From Candidatus Methylomirabilota bacterium (GTDB taxonomy: Bacteria > Methylomirabilota > Methylomirabilia > Methylomirabilales > JACPAU01): a DNA stretch of 17,589 nucleotides. Below the pieces are notes generated by a model that was not told the origin of the DNA, did not search any database, and was given only the letters and a program-made list of their open reading frames with translations. The stretch covers positions 1-17,589 of the forward strand of contig JACPAU010000203.1 of assembly GCA_016180705.1 (NCBI GenBank). Direction: 5' to 3'. Made by a program: the position numbers and the translations under genes. Positions 1 to 7,178 of the stretch are shown piece after piece. Position 1 is the first letter of the stretch. Each line of letters opens with the position of its first letter.

Positions 1-122
1 GGCCCATCGGCTCTTGGCCGATGGGGGGAACCACGGGAGGGTTCCCCAGGGGGGCCGGGGGCCGGGGCGGCGCCGGCGACAGGACCCGGACCTTGTCACC
101 TTCGTTCTGTCGCTCGTATTAG
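1..122 (+). repeat. Palindromic MITE-like element, copy 1 (cut by window edge)
   Basis: This is the first of three copies of the same element (others at 1198-1393 and, inverted, at 3948-4142). The window edge removes its left part. The visible part holds hairpin I (CCCATCGGC at 3-11 pairing with GCCGATGGG at 17-25) and hairpin II (GGGGAACC at 25-32 pairing with GGTTCCCC at 40-47). A GC-rich arm follows, and the end reads GTCCTGTCGCC, TCCGGGT, GTGACA and CTAATAC when read inward on the minus strand. The end falls in the stop codon of the HIT gene: its TAA occupies 121-119. No protein is encoded. It is a non-coding, probably mobilised repeat placed just after the last gene of the his operon. 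Confidence 0.85.
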
Positions 123-472
123 CCGGGGGGCCAGGCCATCGGGCGGCCCGCGAGCAGGTGCATGTGGAGGTGGAAGATGAGTTGCCCCCCGTCCCGGTTC
201 GTATTCAGAACCAGCCGGAACCCGCTCTCCGCGACCCCGCGGTCCCGGGCCACCCGGTTGCCTGCCAGGATGAGGCGGCCCATCAGGGGGATTGAGGCCT
301 CCGTCAACTCCAGCGTGTGGGCCAGGTGCTGCTTGGGCACCAGCAGGACGTGGACCGGGGCCTGGGGATGGATGTCCTCGAAGGCGTAGATCTCTCCGTC
401 CTCGTAGACCGCCTTGCTCGGGACCTCCTTGGCCACGATCCTGCAAAAGAGGCACTGGGCCACCGCGCTCAC
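119..472 (-). CDS. HIT (histidine triad) family nucleotide-binding protein
   Basis: This is a small cytoplasmic HinT-like nucleotide hydrolase or transferase of about 117 residues, the usual length. An N-terminal CLFCRIV segment, which in this family often contributes a zinc site, is followed by the core [17 protein letters not shown]. The catalytic triad HLHMHLL lies near the C terminus, and the protein ends in WPPG like typical HinT proteins, so it is complete. The start is taken as GTG at 472, which overlaps the hisIE stop as GTGA. A second in-frame GTG at 463 has better spacing from GAGGAG and is the alternative. HIT genes are frequent last genes of his operons after hisI/hisE. The stop codon lies in the edge of the repeat at 1-122. 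The physiological substrate is unknown. Confidence 0.93.
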   Translation of the reverse strand: MSAVAQCLFCRIVAKEVPSKAVYEDGEIYAFEDIHPQAPVHVLLVPKQHLAHTLELTEASIPLMGRLILAGNRVARDRGVAESGFRLVLNTNRDGGQLIFHLHMHLLAGRPMAWPPG

Positions 473-1170
473 CTCTCCTCCGGACGCCCGTAGTCCGGCT
501 TCCGCTTCCCCTCCCGCCGCGCCAGCTCCGCCGCCAGGTCCTCCAGGGTGAGGTCGCACTCGGCGAGGAGGACCAGCGTGTGGAACCAGAGGTCGGCGAC
601 CTCGTAGCGGACGGCCTCGCGATCCCCCCCCTGGGCCGCGAGGAGGACCTCGGTCGTCTCCTCGCCGATCTTCTTCAGGATCCGCTCCCGGCCGCCGGCG
701 AACAGGTCCCCCACGTAGGAGCCGGCGGGGGCCGCGGCCTTCCGGTCGCGCACGGTCGCGAAGACACGCCGCAGGACGGCCGGGAGGCCGCCGTACACCG
801 CGGTGGGGTCGAAGCGCGCCTGCCCCTCCTCCGCCAGACCGCCCCCCGGCTCCACCCGCGTGAAGAAGCAGGAGCGGTTCCCGGTATGGCAGGCCGCCAC
901 CACCTGCTCGACCCGGATGAGCAGGGCATCGGCGTCGCAGTCCAGGTGCAGGCTCCGCACCCGCTGGACGTGGCCGGAGGTCTCCCCCTTCTGCCAGATG
1001 CGCTGGCGGGAGCGGCTGTAGAAGTGCGTGAGCCCGCTCGCCAGCGTCCGCTCCACGGCCTCCCGGTTCATGTAGGCGACCATGAGGACGTCGCCGTTCG
1101 CGTCGTCCTGGATGACGGCGGGGATCAGGCCCTGCGCGTCGAAGGCCAGTCTCTCCAGCAATGCGTTCAT
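469..1170 (-). CDS. hisIE: Bifunctional phosphoribosyl-AMP cyclohydrolase / phosphoribosyl-ATP pyrophosphatase (HisIE)
   Basis: This 233-residue protein catalyses steps 2 and 3 of histidine synthesis: PR-ATP pyrophosphohydrolysis, then opening of the PR-AMP adenine ring. The N-terminal HisI domain (about 1-125) has the metal-binding [10 protein letters not shown] stretch and the cysteine motif [10 protein letters not shown]. The C-terminal HisE domain (about 130-233) has the acidic helical signature [10 protein letters not shown] and [13 protein letters not shown]. The start is ATG at 1170, preceded by the purine-rich GGGGAGGAGG. The gene lies 27 nt downstream of repeat copy 2, so that element may affect its expression. 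Its stop overlaps the GTG of the HIT gene. Both domains look intact. Confidence 0.96.
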   Translation of the reverse strand: MNALLERLAFDAQGLIPAVIQDDANGDVLMVAYMNREAVERTLASGLTHFYSRSRQRIWQKGETSGHVQRVRSLHLDCDADALLIRVEQVVAACHTGNRSCFFTRVEPGGGLAEEGQARFDPTAVYGGLPAVLRRVFATVRDRKAAAPAGSYVGDLFAGGRERILKKIGEETTEVLLAAQGGDREAVRYEVADLWFHTLVLLAECDLTLEDLAAELARREGKRKPDYGRPEER

Positions 1171-1197
1171 CCTCCTCCCCTTCCCAACGCGGGGCGG

Positions 1198-1393
1198 CTA
1201 ATACAAACGACATACATCGTGTCACCCAGAGTCCGGGTGGCGCCGGATGCCGCCCCCGGGCCCCCGTAGCGGAGGGGGGTCCCATCGGCGCTTGGCCGAT
1301 GGGGGGAACCACGGGAGGGTTCCCCAGGGGGGCCGGGGGCCGGGGCGGCGCCGGCGGCAGGACCCGGACGGTGTCACTGTCGTCCTGGCGTTG
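1198..1393 (+). repeat. Palindromic MITE-like element, copy 2 (between hisF and hisIE)
   Basis: The left end reads CTAATACAAACGACA, then GTGTCAC, GTCCGGGTGGCGCCGG and TGCCGCCCC. The right end read inward on the minus strand gives GTGACA, CGTCCGGGTCCTGCCGCC and GGCGCCGCCCC. The two ends therefore form an imperfect terminal inverted repeat of about 60 bp. Between them lie hairpin I (1281-1289 with 1295-1303) and hairpin II (1303-1310 with 1318-1325, loop ACGGGAG). The right boundary is less sharp than the others: similarity is clear to 1376 and weak to about 1393-1400. The hisF stop codon (1376-1374) lies inside this end. The 27 nt between the left end and hisIE hold the hisIE ribosome binding site. 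Confidence 0.85.
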
Positions 1394-1958
1394 CCGTCAG
1401 GGCCAGGTCGTAGCCGTCCTTCGTCCCGTCGCGGTCCATGCTGGTGAGGAGGATCTCGCCGGCCCCGAGCGCGGCGCCGCGCGCCGCCCACTCCACAGCC
1501 TCGAGGCCCGTGGGCGTGCGCCCGCCGTGGACGAAGACCTCCCACCCCCCGCCCGGCCGCCCCTTGGCGTCGATGGCCAGGACGATGCACTGGCTCCCGA
1601 AGCGCCCGGCCGCCTCGCGGATGAGGTCGGGATCCTTCACGGCCGCCGTGTTCAGGGAGACCTTGTCCGCGCCGGCGAGCAGCAGGGCCCGGATGTCCTC
1701 GAGGGAGGTGATCCCGCCCCCGACCGTCAGGGGCATGAAGGCCTGCTCCGCCGTCCGCTGGAGCACGTCCAGCATGATCTTGCGCCGCTCGTGCGAGGCG
1801 GTGATGTCCAGGAAGACCAGCTCGTCCGCCCCGGCGGCATCGTAGGCCGCCGCCGCCTCGGCGGGATCCCCCGCGTCCCGGAGGTTCACGAACCGCACCC
1901 CTTTCACCACCCGCCCGTCCCGGACGTCCAGGCACGGGATGATCCGCTTCGCCAGCAC
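1374..1958 (-). CDS. hisF: Imidazole glycerol phosphate synthase cyclase subunit HisF, C-terminally truncated
   Basis: HisF is the cyclase half of IGP synthase. It uses ammonia from HisH to turn PRFAR into IGP and AICAR. The frame starts with GTG at 1958, 1 nt after the hisA stop. The catalytic Asp of IIPCLDV near residue 11 and the second Asp of [10 protein letters not shown] are present, as is [15 protein letters not shown]. HisF-like sequence then stops at DLALT, followed by ATPGRQ and a TGA inside repeat copy 2. The product has 194 residues against about 250-255 normally, so the last one or two beta-alpha units with the second phosphate site are missing. The roughly 200 nt before hisIE cannot hold both the element and the lost part. 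It is probably non-functional unless this is an assembly artefact. Confidence 0.9.
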   Translation of the reverse strand: MLAKRIIPCLDVRDGRVVKGVRFVNLRDAGDPAEAAAAYDAAGADELVFLDITASHERRKIMLDVLQRTAEQAFMPLTVGGGITSLEDIRALLLAGADKVSLNTAAVKDPDLIREAAGRFGSQCIVLAIDAKGRPGGGWEVFVHGGRTPTGLEAVEWAARGAALGAGEILLTSMDRDGTKDGYDLALTATPGRQ

Positions 1959-1959
1959 C

Positions 1960-2691
1960 TCACGCCCCGCCCTGGAAGCGCCGGATCACCGCGCCCAGAT
2001 CCACCGTCCCCTCGTAGAGCGCCCGGCCCAGGATGGCGCCGCCGACGCCGCGGGACTCGAGCCCCGCCACCGCCTCCAGGTGGGCGACCGTCGCGATGCC
2101 ACCAGACGCCAGGACCGGGACGCGGGCCGCCGCCGCGACCCGCGTGAGTTCCGCCACGTTCGGCCCGCCGAGCATCCCGTCGGACGCGATGTCGGTGTGG
2201 ACGATCCCCGAGGCGCCGAGGGCGGCGGCGGCTGCAGCCACCTCCGCGGCGTCCCGGCCCGTCTCCAGCTGCCAGCCCCGGACGGCGACCCGCCCGTTCC
2301 GGGCGTCCACCCCGACCAGAATCCGCCCCGGGAACCGCGCAGCCGCCGCCCGGACCAGGTCCGGGTCCTCCACGGCCGCGGTGCCGAGGACGGCCCAGGC
2401 CGCCCCGGCTGCGAGGACCGCCTCGACGTCCGCGAGCCGCCGGAGCCCCCCGCCGACCTGGAGGGGGAGACCGGTCGCGGCCGCGATGCGGGCGATGAGG
2501 GGCCGATTGCCGCTCCCGGTCCCGAGCGCCGCGTCCAGATCCACCACGTGCAGGCGGGACGCTCCGACCCCCGCGAACGCCGCGGCCGTGGCGACGGGAT
2601 CGGCGCTGTAGGTCTTCTCCCGGGTCGGGTCCCCCTGGAGGAGCCGGACGCACCGCCCCCCCCGGAGGTCGATCGCCGGGATGATCAGCAT
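1960..2691 (-). CDS. hisA: ProFAR isomerase HisA
   Basis: HisA is the 1-(5-phosphoribosyl)-5-[(5-phosphoribosylamino)methylideneamino] imidazole-4-carboxamide isomerase, which carries out the Amadori rearrangement that makes PRFAR. It is 243 residues long, normal for the family. The general base/acid aspartates are visible in [15 protein letters not shown] (near residue 8) and in [16 protein letters not shown] (near 130). Phosphate-binding glycines appear in LQVGGGLR and VLASGGIAT. The C-terminal half repeats the half-barrel fold with [14 protein letters not shown]. The ATG at 2691 overlaps the end of hisH by 7 nt, which suggests translational coupling because no good Shine-Dalgarno is seen. 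HisF follows after 1 nt. No defects were seen. Confidence 0.97.
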   Translation of the reverse strand: MLIIPAIDLRGGRCVRLLQGDPTREKTYSADPVATAAAFAGVGASRLHVVDLDAALGTGSGNRPLIARIAAATGLPLQVGGGLRRLADVEAVLAAGAAWAVLGTAAVEDPDLVRAAAARFPGRILVGVDARNGRVAVRGWQLETGRDAAEVAAAAAALGASGIVHTDIASDGMLGGPNVAELTRVAAAARVPVLASGGIATVAHLEAVAGLESRGVGGAILGRALYEGTVDLGAVIRRFQGGA

Positions 2692-3329
2692 CGGAGGGCC
2701 AGGTCGCCGAAGTTCTTCAGGAGATGGAGGCCCAGGGCCTGGCTCTTCTCCGGGTGGAACTGGGTGGCCATGAGGTTGTCCCGCCAGAGGACCGCCGTGA
2801 AGGGGACGCCGTAGGCCGCCGTGGCCGCGACCACCTCCGCGTCCGCCGGGGCCACGTAGTAGGAGTGGACGAAGTAGAAGTGACTCCCGTCCGGGATGCC
2901 CTGGAGCAGGGGCGCGGCCTTGCGGATCCGGATGGGGACCCAGCCGATGAGGGGGACCTTGAGGGGGACGGGGGCCGTCCCGCCGGCGGCAGGCCCGTGC
3001 ACCGGGAACCGGACCACCTTCCCCGGGAGGAGGTCCAGGCCGCGGTGCCGCCCGAACTCCTCGCTCTCGGAGAAGAGGAAGTGCAGCCCCAGGCAGATGC
3101 CCAGGACCGGCTTGCCCTGCGCGATCTCCCGGCGGAGGGGCTCCACGAACCCGGCGGTCGTGAGCTTCGCGATCCCGTCGGCGAACGCCCCGACCCCGGG
3201 CAGGACGATCCCCCGCGCCTCCCGGAGCAGCCGGGGGTCCTCCACCACCTTGGCGGGATGGCCCACGCGCTCGAACGCCTTCTGGACGCTCCGGAGGTTG
3301 GCAATCCCCGAGTCGATGATGGCGATCAC
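2685..3329 (-). CDS. hisH: Imidazole glycerol phosphate synthase glutaminase subunit HisH
   Basis: HisH is a class I glutamine amidotransferase that hydrolyses glutamine and passes ammonia through the HisF barrel. It has 214 residues. The nucleophile Cys79 lies in GKPVLGICLGLHFLF, where the more usual continuation is GMQ, so the Gln position is His here. The catalytic His and Glu are in TQFHPEKSQ near the C terminus. The N terminus IAIIDSGIANLRSV and the oxyanion-strand segment LPGVGAFADG are typical. The start is GTG at 3329, 4 nt after the hisB stop. HisH is intact while its partner HisF is truncated, so the ammonia acceptor would be defective if the hisF lesion is real. Confidence 0.96.
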   Translation of the reverse strand: MIAIIDSGIANLRSVQKAFERVGHPAKVVEDPRLLREARGIVLPGVGAFADGIAKLTTAGFVEPLRREIAQGKPVLGICLGLHFLFSESEEFGRHRGLDLLPGKVVRFPVHGPAAGGTAPVPLKVPLIGWVPIRIRKAAPLLQGIPDGSHFYFVHSYYVAPADAEVVAATAAYGVPFTAVLWRDNLMATQFHPEKSQALGLHLLKNFGDLALRC

Positions 3330-3333
3330 GGCC

Positions 3334-3921
3334 TCAGAGCCTCCCCTTCGTCGAGGGAACGTCGCGGACCCGCGGGTTCCGGGAGGTCGCCTCGCCGAGG
3401 GCCCGGGCGGCCGCCTTGAAGATGGCCTCGGCCATGTGGTGGGTGTTCTCCCCGTGGGGGACGCCGACGTGCAGGTTGGCCTTCGCGGCCGTCGCGAACG
3501 CCCGGAAGAACTCCTTCAGGAGGAGGGCGTCGAACTCCCCGATCTTCCCCGTGAGCCGCTCGGCCTGGTAGACGAGGTAGGGGCGGCCGCCCAGGTCCAC
3601 CGCCACCCAGGCGAGGGCGTCGTCCATGGGGACGGCGGCGTGCCCGTAGCGGCGGATTCCCGCCTTCTCTCCCAGCGCCCGCGTCAGGGCCTCCCCGAGC
3701 GCGAGCCCCACGTCCTCCATGGTGTGGTGCGGGTCGACCTCCAGGTCTCCCTTCGCCCGGATCGTGAGATCGAAGGGGGCGTGGCGGGCCAGCTGGATCA
3801 GCATGTGGTCGAAGAAGGGGAGGCCCGTTTCCACCTTGAAGTGTCCCCGGCCGTCCAGGGTGACCTCGACGAGGACGTCGGTCTCGGTCGTCTTCCGGTG
3901 GACTCGCCCGCGGCGCGGCAT
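3334..3921 (-). CDS. hisB: Imidazoleglycerol-phosphate dehydratase HisB
   Basis: HisB dehydrates IGP to imidazole acetol phosphate in the cytoplasm. This is the monofunctional form of 195 residues, with no fused phosphatase domain. All manganese-binding signatures are present: LPFFDHML, DPHHTMEDVGLALG, ENTHHMAEAIFKA and a C-terminal PSTKG. The frame stays open upstream to 4050, but that part only translates repeat copy 3. ATG at 3921 is chosen because it is preceded by AAGGAG at 9 nt spacing and gives the family length. The gene lies 26 nt downstream of repeat copy 3, which separates it from hisC, so it may depend on read-through or on a promoter in the element. Confidence 0.96.
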   Translation of the reverse strand: MPRRGRVHRKTTETDVLVEVTLDGRGHFKVETGLPFFDHMLIQLARHAPFDLTIRAKGDLEVDPHHTMEDVGLALGEALTRALGEKAGIRRYGHAAVPMDDALAWVAVDLGGRPYLVYQAERLTGKIGEFDALLLKEFFRAFATAAKANLHVGVPHGENTHHMAEAIFKAAARALGEATSRNPRVRDVPSTKGRL

Positions 3922-3947
3922 CCTCTTCGTCTCCTTCTCCTCTTCTC

Positions 3948-4142
3948 CTAATTCAAACGACAGAATCAGAGTGACAACGTCCGGGTCCTGTCGCCGGCGC
4001 CGCCCCGGCCCCCCTGGGGAACCCTCCCGTGGTTCCCCCCATCGGCCCAAGGCCGCTGGGCCCCCCCTCCGCTACGGGGGCCAGGGGGCGGCATCCGGCG
4101 CCACCCGGACTTTGTGTCACACAAATTATATCGTAGTCCTAG
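3948..4142 (-). repeat. Palindromic MITE-like element, copy 3 (inverted, between hisC and hisB)
   Basis: This is the same element as copies 1 and 2 in the opposite orientation, about 195 bp long. Its left end on the plus strand reads CTAATTCAAACGACAGAA, then GTGACA and GTCCGGGTCCTGTCGCC. The right end read inward gives CTAGGACTACGATATAA, GTGTGACAC and GTCCGGGTGGCGCCGG. Hairpin II is at 4016-4023 with 4031-4038. Hairpin I is at 4038-4047 with 4051-4060 and carries one mismatch. It lacks a short GGGGCCG unit found in copies 1 and 2. The CTAG at 4139-4142 contains the hisC stop codon. The whole hisC-hisB intergenic space is this element plus the hisB leader. Confidence 0.85.
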
Positions 4143-5209
4143 CCCAGGATCCCCCGCAGGGCCGCGAGCAGCGCGTCGTTCTCCTCCGGCGTCCCCACCG
4201 TGATCCGCAGGCAGTCCCGGAGGTACCGGGCATCGTCGAAATCCCGGACCAGGATCCCCCGGTCGAGCAGTCCGCGGAAGACCTCCCGGGCCGGACGCGC
4301 CGTCCGGACCAGGAGGAAGTTGGCCTCCGAGGGAAACACGGTCAACCCCCGCAGCGTCCGCAGGGCCGCCGCGACGCGCTCCCGCTCGGCCACGATCTGC
4401 CGGACCTGCTGCCGGAGCAGATCCCGGTGCTTCAGGACCGCGGTCGCCGCCGCCTGCGAGAGGGCGTTGAGGTTGTAGGGGAGGCGGACCTTCTCCAGCT
4501 CGGCGAGGACGGCTTCGTCCGCCACCAGGTACCCCACCCGGAGCCCGGCGAGCCCCACCTTGGACAGGGTCCGAAGAATGAGGAGGTGGAGATGGGCGGG
4601 GAGCTCCGGGAGGAAGGTCTTCCCGGAGAAGTCCGCGTAGGCCTCGTCGAGGACGACGAGGCCCGGGGCGGCGGCTAATGCTGCCCGGATCACGTCGGGG
4701 TCGTAGCAGTTGCCCGTCGGGTTGTTGGGGGAGGCGATGAAGGTCACAACGGGCCGGGCCTCCGCGAGCCTCCGGAGGAAGGCGTCCCGGTCGAGGGTGA
4801 AGCCGTCCCCGGGCGGCACCTCCACACACGTCAGACCGAGCGCCTGCCCCGTCACCGCGTACATGGAGAAGGTCGGAACCGGGACCAACACCGCGGCCCC
4901 CGGCCGGGCCACCGCCATCAGGATCATCTGAATCAGCTCGTCGGAGCCGTTGCCCAGCAGGATCTGCTCCGGGGGGACACCGACCATCGCAGCCAGCTGG
5001 CGCTTCAGGGCTCGTCCCGCCGGGTCCGGGTAGCGGTTCGCCGGGACCCGCCCGAGGGCCTCCTGCACCGCCGCCTGGACGGGGGCCGGGAGCGGATAGG
5101 GGCTCTCGTTGGCGTCCAGCTTCACCCGGTGCGGGCGGTCCTCCACCTGGTAGGCCGTAAGACGGGCCAGCTCGGGACGGAGGATCTCGGACAGGGATCG
5201 CGTGCTCAT
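4139..5209 (-). CDS. hisC: Histidinol-phosphate aminotransferase HisC
   Basis: HisC is a PLP-dependent fold-type I aminotransferase that converts imidazole acetol phosphate and glutamate to histidinol phosphate. It has 356 residues, the standard length. Visible hallmarks are KLDANESPYPLP at the N terminus, LLGNGSDELIQM, SPNNPTGNCY, the strand VVLDEAYADF with its PLP-pyridine Asp, the Schiff-base lysine in RTLSKVGLAGLRVGY, and the substrate-binding arginine near DCLRITVGTPEEN. ATG at 5209 overlaps the hisD stop as ATGA. A much longer frame continuing upstream is only the antisense-like shadow of hisD. The TAG stop lies in the edge of repeat copy 3, and the C terminus appears complete. Confidence 0.97.
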   Translation of the reverse strand: MSTRSLSEILRPELARLTAYQVEDRPHRVKLDANESPYPLPAPVQAAVQEALGRVPANRYPDPAGRALKRQLAAMVGVPPEQILLGNGSDELIQMILMAVARPGAAVLVPVPTFSMYAVTGQALGLTCVEVPPGDGFTLDRDAFLRRLAEARPVVTFIASPNNPTGNCYDPDVIRAALAAAPGLVVLDEAYADFSGKTFLPELPAHLHLLILRTLSKVGLAGLRVGYLVADEAVLAELEKVRLPYNLNALSQAAATAVLKHRDLLRQQVRQIVAERERVAAALRTLRGLTVFPSEANFLLVRTARPAREVFRGLLDRGILVRDFDDARYLRDCLRITVGTPEENDALLAALRGILG

Positions 5210-6528
5210 GCCTGCAACCGGATCCGGACCGCCTCTCGGTGCCCCTGGAGCCCCTCGAGGGCGGCGAGCGCCATGGCCGGCCGGCCGAGCCGGCGGAGTC
5301 CCGCTGCCGTCGCGGCGATGACGCTGCTCCGCTTCTGGAAGTCCTCCACGGACAGCGGCGAGGCGAACCGCGCCCGCCCTCCCGTCGGCAGGACGTGGCT
5401 CGGCCCGGCCACGTAGTCTCCCAGGGTCTCCGGCGTGTACTGGCCGAGGAAGATGGCCCCGGCGTTCCGGACGGCCTCGAGGTGCGCCCAGGGCTTCGCC
5501 ACGCAGAGCTCCAGGTGCTCCGGGGCGAGGGCGTTGGCCACCTCCAGGGCCTGGCCCAGGTCGGCCGTGAGGCACAGGGCCCCCCAACGCGCCAGCGAGG
5601 CGGCGGCCACCGCCCGCCGGGGGAGAGCCGCGAGCTGCGCCGTGAGCGCCCCCGCCACCGCCTCCGCGAACGGCCGGCTCGGCGTGAGGAGCAGGGCGGA
5701 GGCGCTCTCGTCGTGCTCCGCCTGGGAGAGCAGGTCCGCCGCCACGTAGGGGGGACTGGCGCTCCCGTCCGCCACCACCACGATCTCCGTCGGGCCCGCC
5801 ACCATGTCGATCCCGACCTCGCCGGCCACGAGGGCTTTGGCCGCCGAGACGTACAGGTTCCCGGGGCCGACGATCTTCTCCACCTTCGGAACCGCGGCGG
5901 TACCGTACGCCAGGGCGGCGATGGCCTGCGGTCCGCCGACCTTGTAGACCTCTCGCACCCCCGTGAGCGCCGCGGCCAGCAGGACGGCAGGCGGGACCCT
6001 CCCGTCCCGGCCGACGGGCGTCACCATCGCCACCCGGGGCACCCCCGCGACCGCGGCCGGGATGGCCATCATCAGGACCGAGGAAGGATAGGCCGCCTTC
6101 CCTCCGGGGACGTAGACGCCCACGGACGCGAGCGGCCGGGTGAGGACCCCGACGGTCACGCCCGGCTCGGTCGCCAGCCACGATTCCCGGAGGGCCCGCC
6201 GGTGGAAGGCCTCGATCCGGGCCGCGGCCAGCCGGAGGGCGGCGGCCGCCTCGCGCGGCACCGCCCGCCGCGCGGCGGCGAACTCCCCGGGCCTGACCCG
6301 AACCGTCGCCGCAGTGAGGCGCGCGCCGTCCAGCCGCCGCGCCCAGGCCAGGAGCGCCCGGTCGCCCTCCTCCCGCAGCGCCCGCAGGATCGGCCGGACG
6401 GCCCGCTCGGCGGCCGCCGTGCTCCGGGCGCGCCGCCGGCGCCACTGGTCGAGGAACGCCGACGCCTCCGGTCTCGTGAGATCCAGGAGCCGGACCGGAG
6501 GCCGACCGGACGGTCCCCGCCGCCTCAC
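5206..6528 (-). CDS. hisD: Histidinol dehydrogenase HisD
   Basis: HisD is a zinc enzyme that oxidises L-histidinol to histidine in two NAD-dependent steps, the last reactions of the pathway. The start is GTG at 6528, overlapping the hisG stop as GTGA. This gives 440 residues, close to the usual 430-440; the frame is open further upstream but that part overlaps hisG. Zinc ligands are visible: Gln and His in LLSQAEHDESA, Asp in LGDYVAGPSHVLPTGG and the late His in LQGHREAVRI. The catalytic Glu-His pair is in LAPEHLELC. NAD-site segments VYVPGGKAAYPS and VGPGNLYVSAAK are normal. The N-terminal about 20 residues are Arg-rich and poorly conserved. Confidence 0.96.
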   Translation of the reverse strand: MRRRGPSGRPPVRLLDLTRPEASAFLDQWRRRRARSTAAAERAVRPILRALREEGDRALLAWARRLDGARLTAATVRVRPGEFAAARRAVPREAAAALRLAAARIEAFHRRALRESWLATEPGVTVGVLTRPLASVGVYVPGGKAAYPSSVLMMAIPAAVAGVPRVAMVTPVGRDGRVPPAVLLAAALTGVREVYKVGGPQAIAALAYGTAAVPKVEKIVGPGNLYVSAAKALVAGEVGIDMVAGPTEIVVVADGSASPPYVAADLLSQAEHDESASALLLTPSRPFAEAVAGALTAQLAALPRRAVAAASLARWGALCLTADLGQALEVANALAPEHLELCVAKPWAHLEAVRNAGAIFLGQYTPETLGDYVAGPSHVLPTGGRARFASPLSVEDFQKRSSVIAATAAGLRRLGRPAMALAALEGLQGHREAVRIRLQA

Positions 6529-7178
6529 CGCCCCCCCTGCTCGATCCGGGCCCGGAGCAGCCCGATGAGCGTCCGGATCCGGTGGTACCGGGTCTTGAGG
6601 GCCGCCCGGTTCACGATGAGGCGAGCGGAGCACCGGGCGATCTCCTCCACCTCCACCAGGCCGTGCTCGCGCAGCGTGCGCCCACTCGCCACCAGGTCCA
6701 CGATCCGCTCCGCGAGCCCCACCAGGGGGGCCAGCTCGATGGAGCCATACAGTTTAATGATCTCCACCTGAATCCCCCGCTGGGTGAAGTGCCGCTCGGT
6801 GACGCTCGGGTACTTGGTGGCGACGCGCAGGGAGGACCACTCTTCGGGTCGCCCGTCCCCCGTCAGGTCCGCCGGCTGGGCCACCACCAGCCGGCAGGCG
6901 CCGAAGCGCAGATCGAGCGGCTCGTAGAGGTCGCGGCCGTGCTCGAGGAGCTGGTCCTTCCCCACCACGCCGAGGTCCGCCGCCCCGTGCTCCACGTAGG
7001 TCGGGACATCGGCGTCCCGGAGGGCCAGGAAGCGGTACCGGCCGCTCCCGTCCTCCACGATGAGGCGCCGGGAGTCCCGGAAGGCCTCCAGCCCCGTGAT
7101 CCCGACGGCCTCGAACAGCGCCACGGCCTCGGCGAAGAGGCGCCCCTTGGGCAGGGCGATGGCGATCGGTGTCTCCAT
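6525..7178 (-). CDS. hisG: ATP phosphoribosyltransferase, short form HisG
   Basis: HisG condenses ATP with PRPP to form PR-ATP, the committed step of histidine synthesis. At 217 residues this is the short (HisGS) form, which lacks the C-terminal regulatory ACT-like domain. Family members of this type work with HisZ, a histidyl-tRNA synthetase paralogue. No hisZ is present in the window. Visible motifs are IALPKGRLFAEA at the N terminus, HGAADLGVVGKDQLLE, and the PRPP-binding region YGSIELAPLVGLAERIVDLV. The ATG at 7178 directly abuts the murA stop (TAGATG). This joins the his genes to the upstream translation and cell-wall genes. Confidence 0.96.
   Translation of the reverse strand: METPIAIALPKGRLFAEAVALFEAVGITGLEAFRDSRRLIVEDGSGRYRFLALRDADVPTYVEHGAADLGVVGKDQLLEHGRDLYEPLDLRFGACRLVVAQPADLTGDGRPEEWSSLRVATKYPSVTERHFTQRGIQVEIIKLYGSIELAPLVGLAERIVDLVASGRTLREHGLVEVEEIARCSARLIVNRAALKTRYHRIRTLIGLLRARIEQGGR

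Noticed and set aside
1281-1325. Element hairpins as intrinsic terminators of the his operon
   Set aside because: The hairpins are strong, but no T-run follows in either direction, so factor-independent termination is not supported.
3922-4050. N-terminal extension of HisB
   Set aside because: The extra codons are a translation of repeat copy 3, and the internal ATG at 3921 has a good ribosome binding site and gives the family length.
1-4142. The three dispersed repeats as a CRISPR array
   Set aside because: Copies are about 195 bp, far apart, in mixed orientation and separated by genes, with no regular spacers and no cas genes.
4139-6445. Apparent 768-residue fusion upstream of HisC
   Set aside because: The extra N-terminal part is hisD read out of frame. 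HisC starts at the ATGA overlap at 5209 and has normal length.
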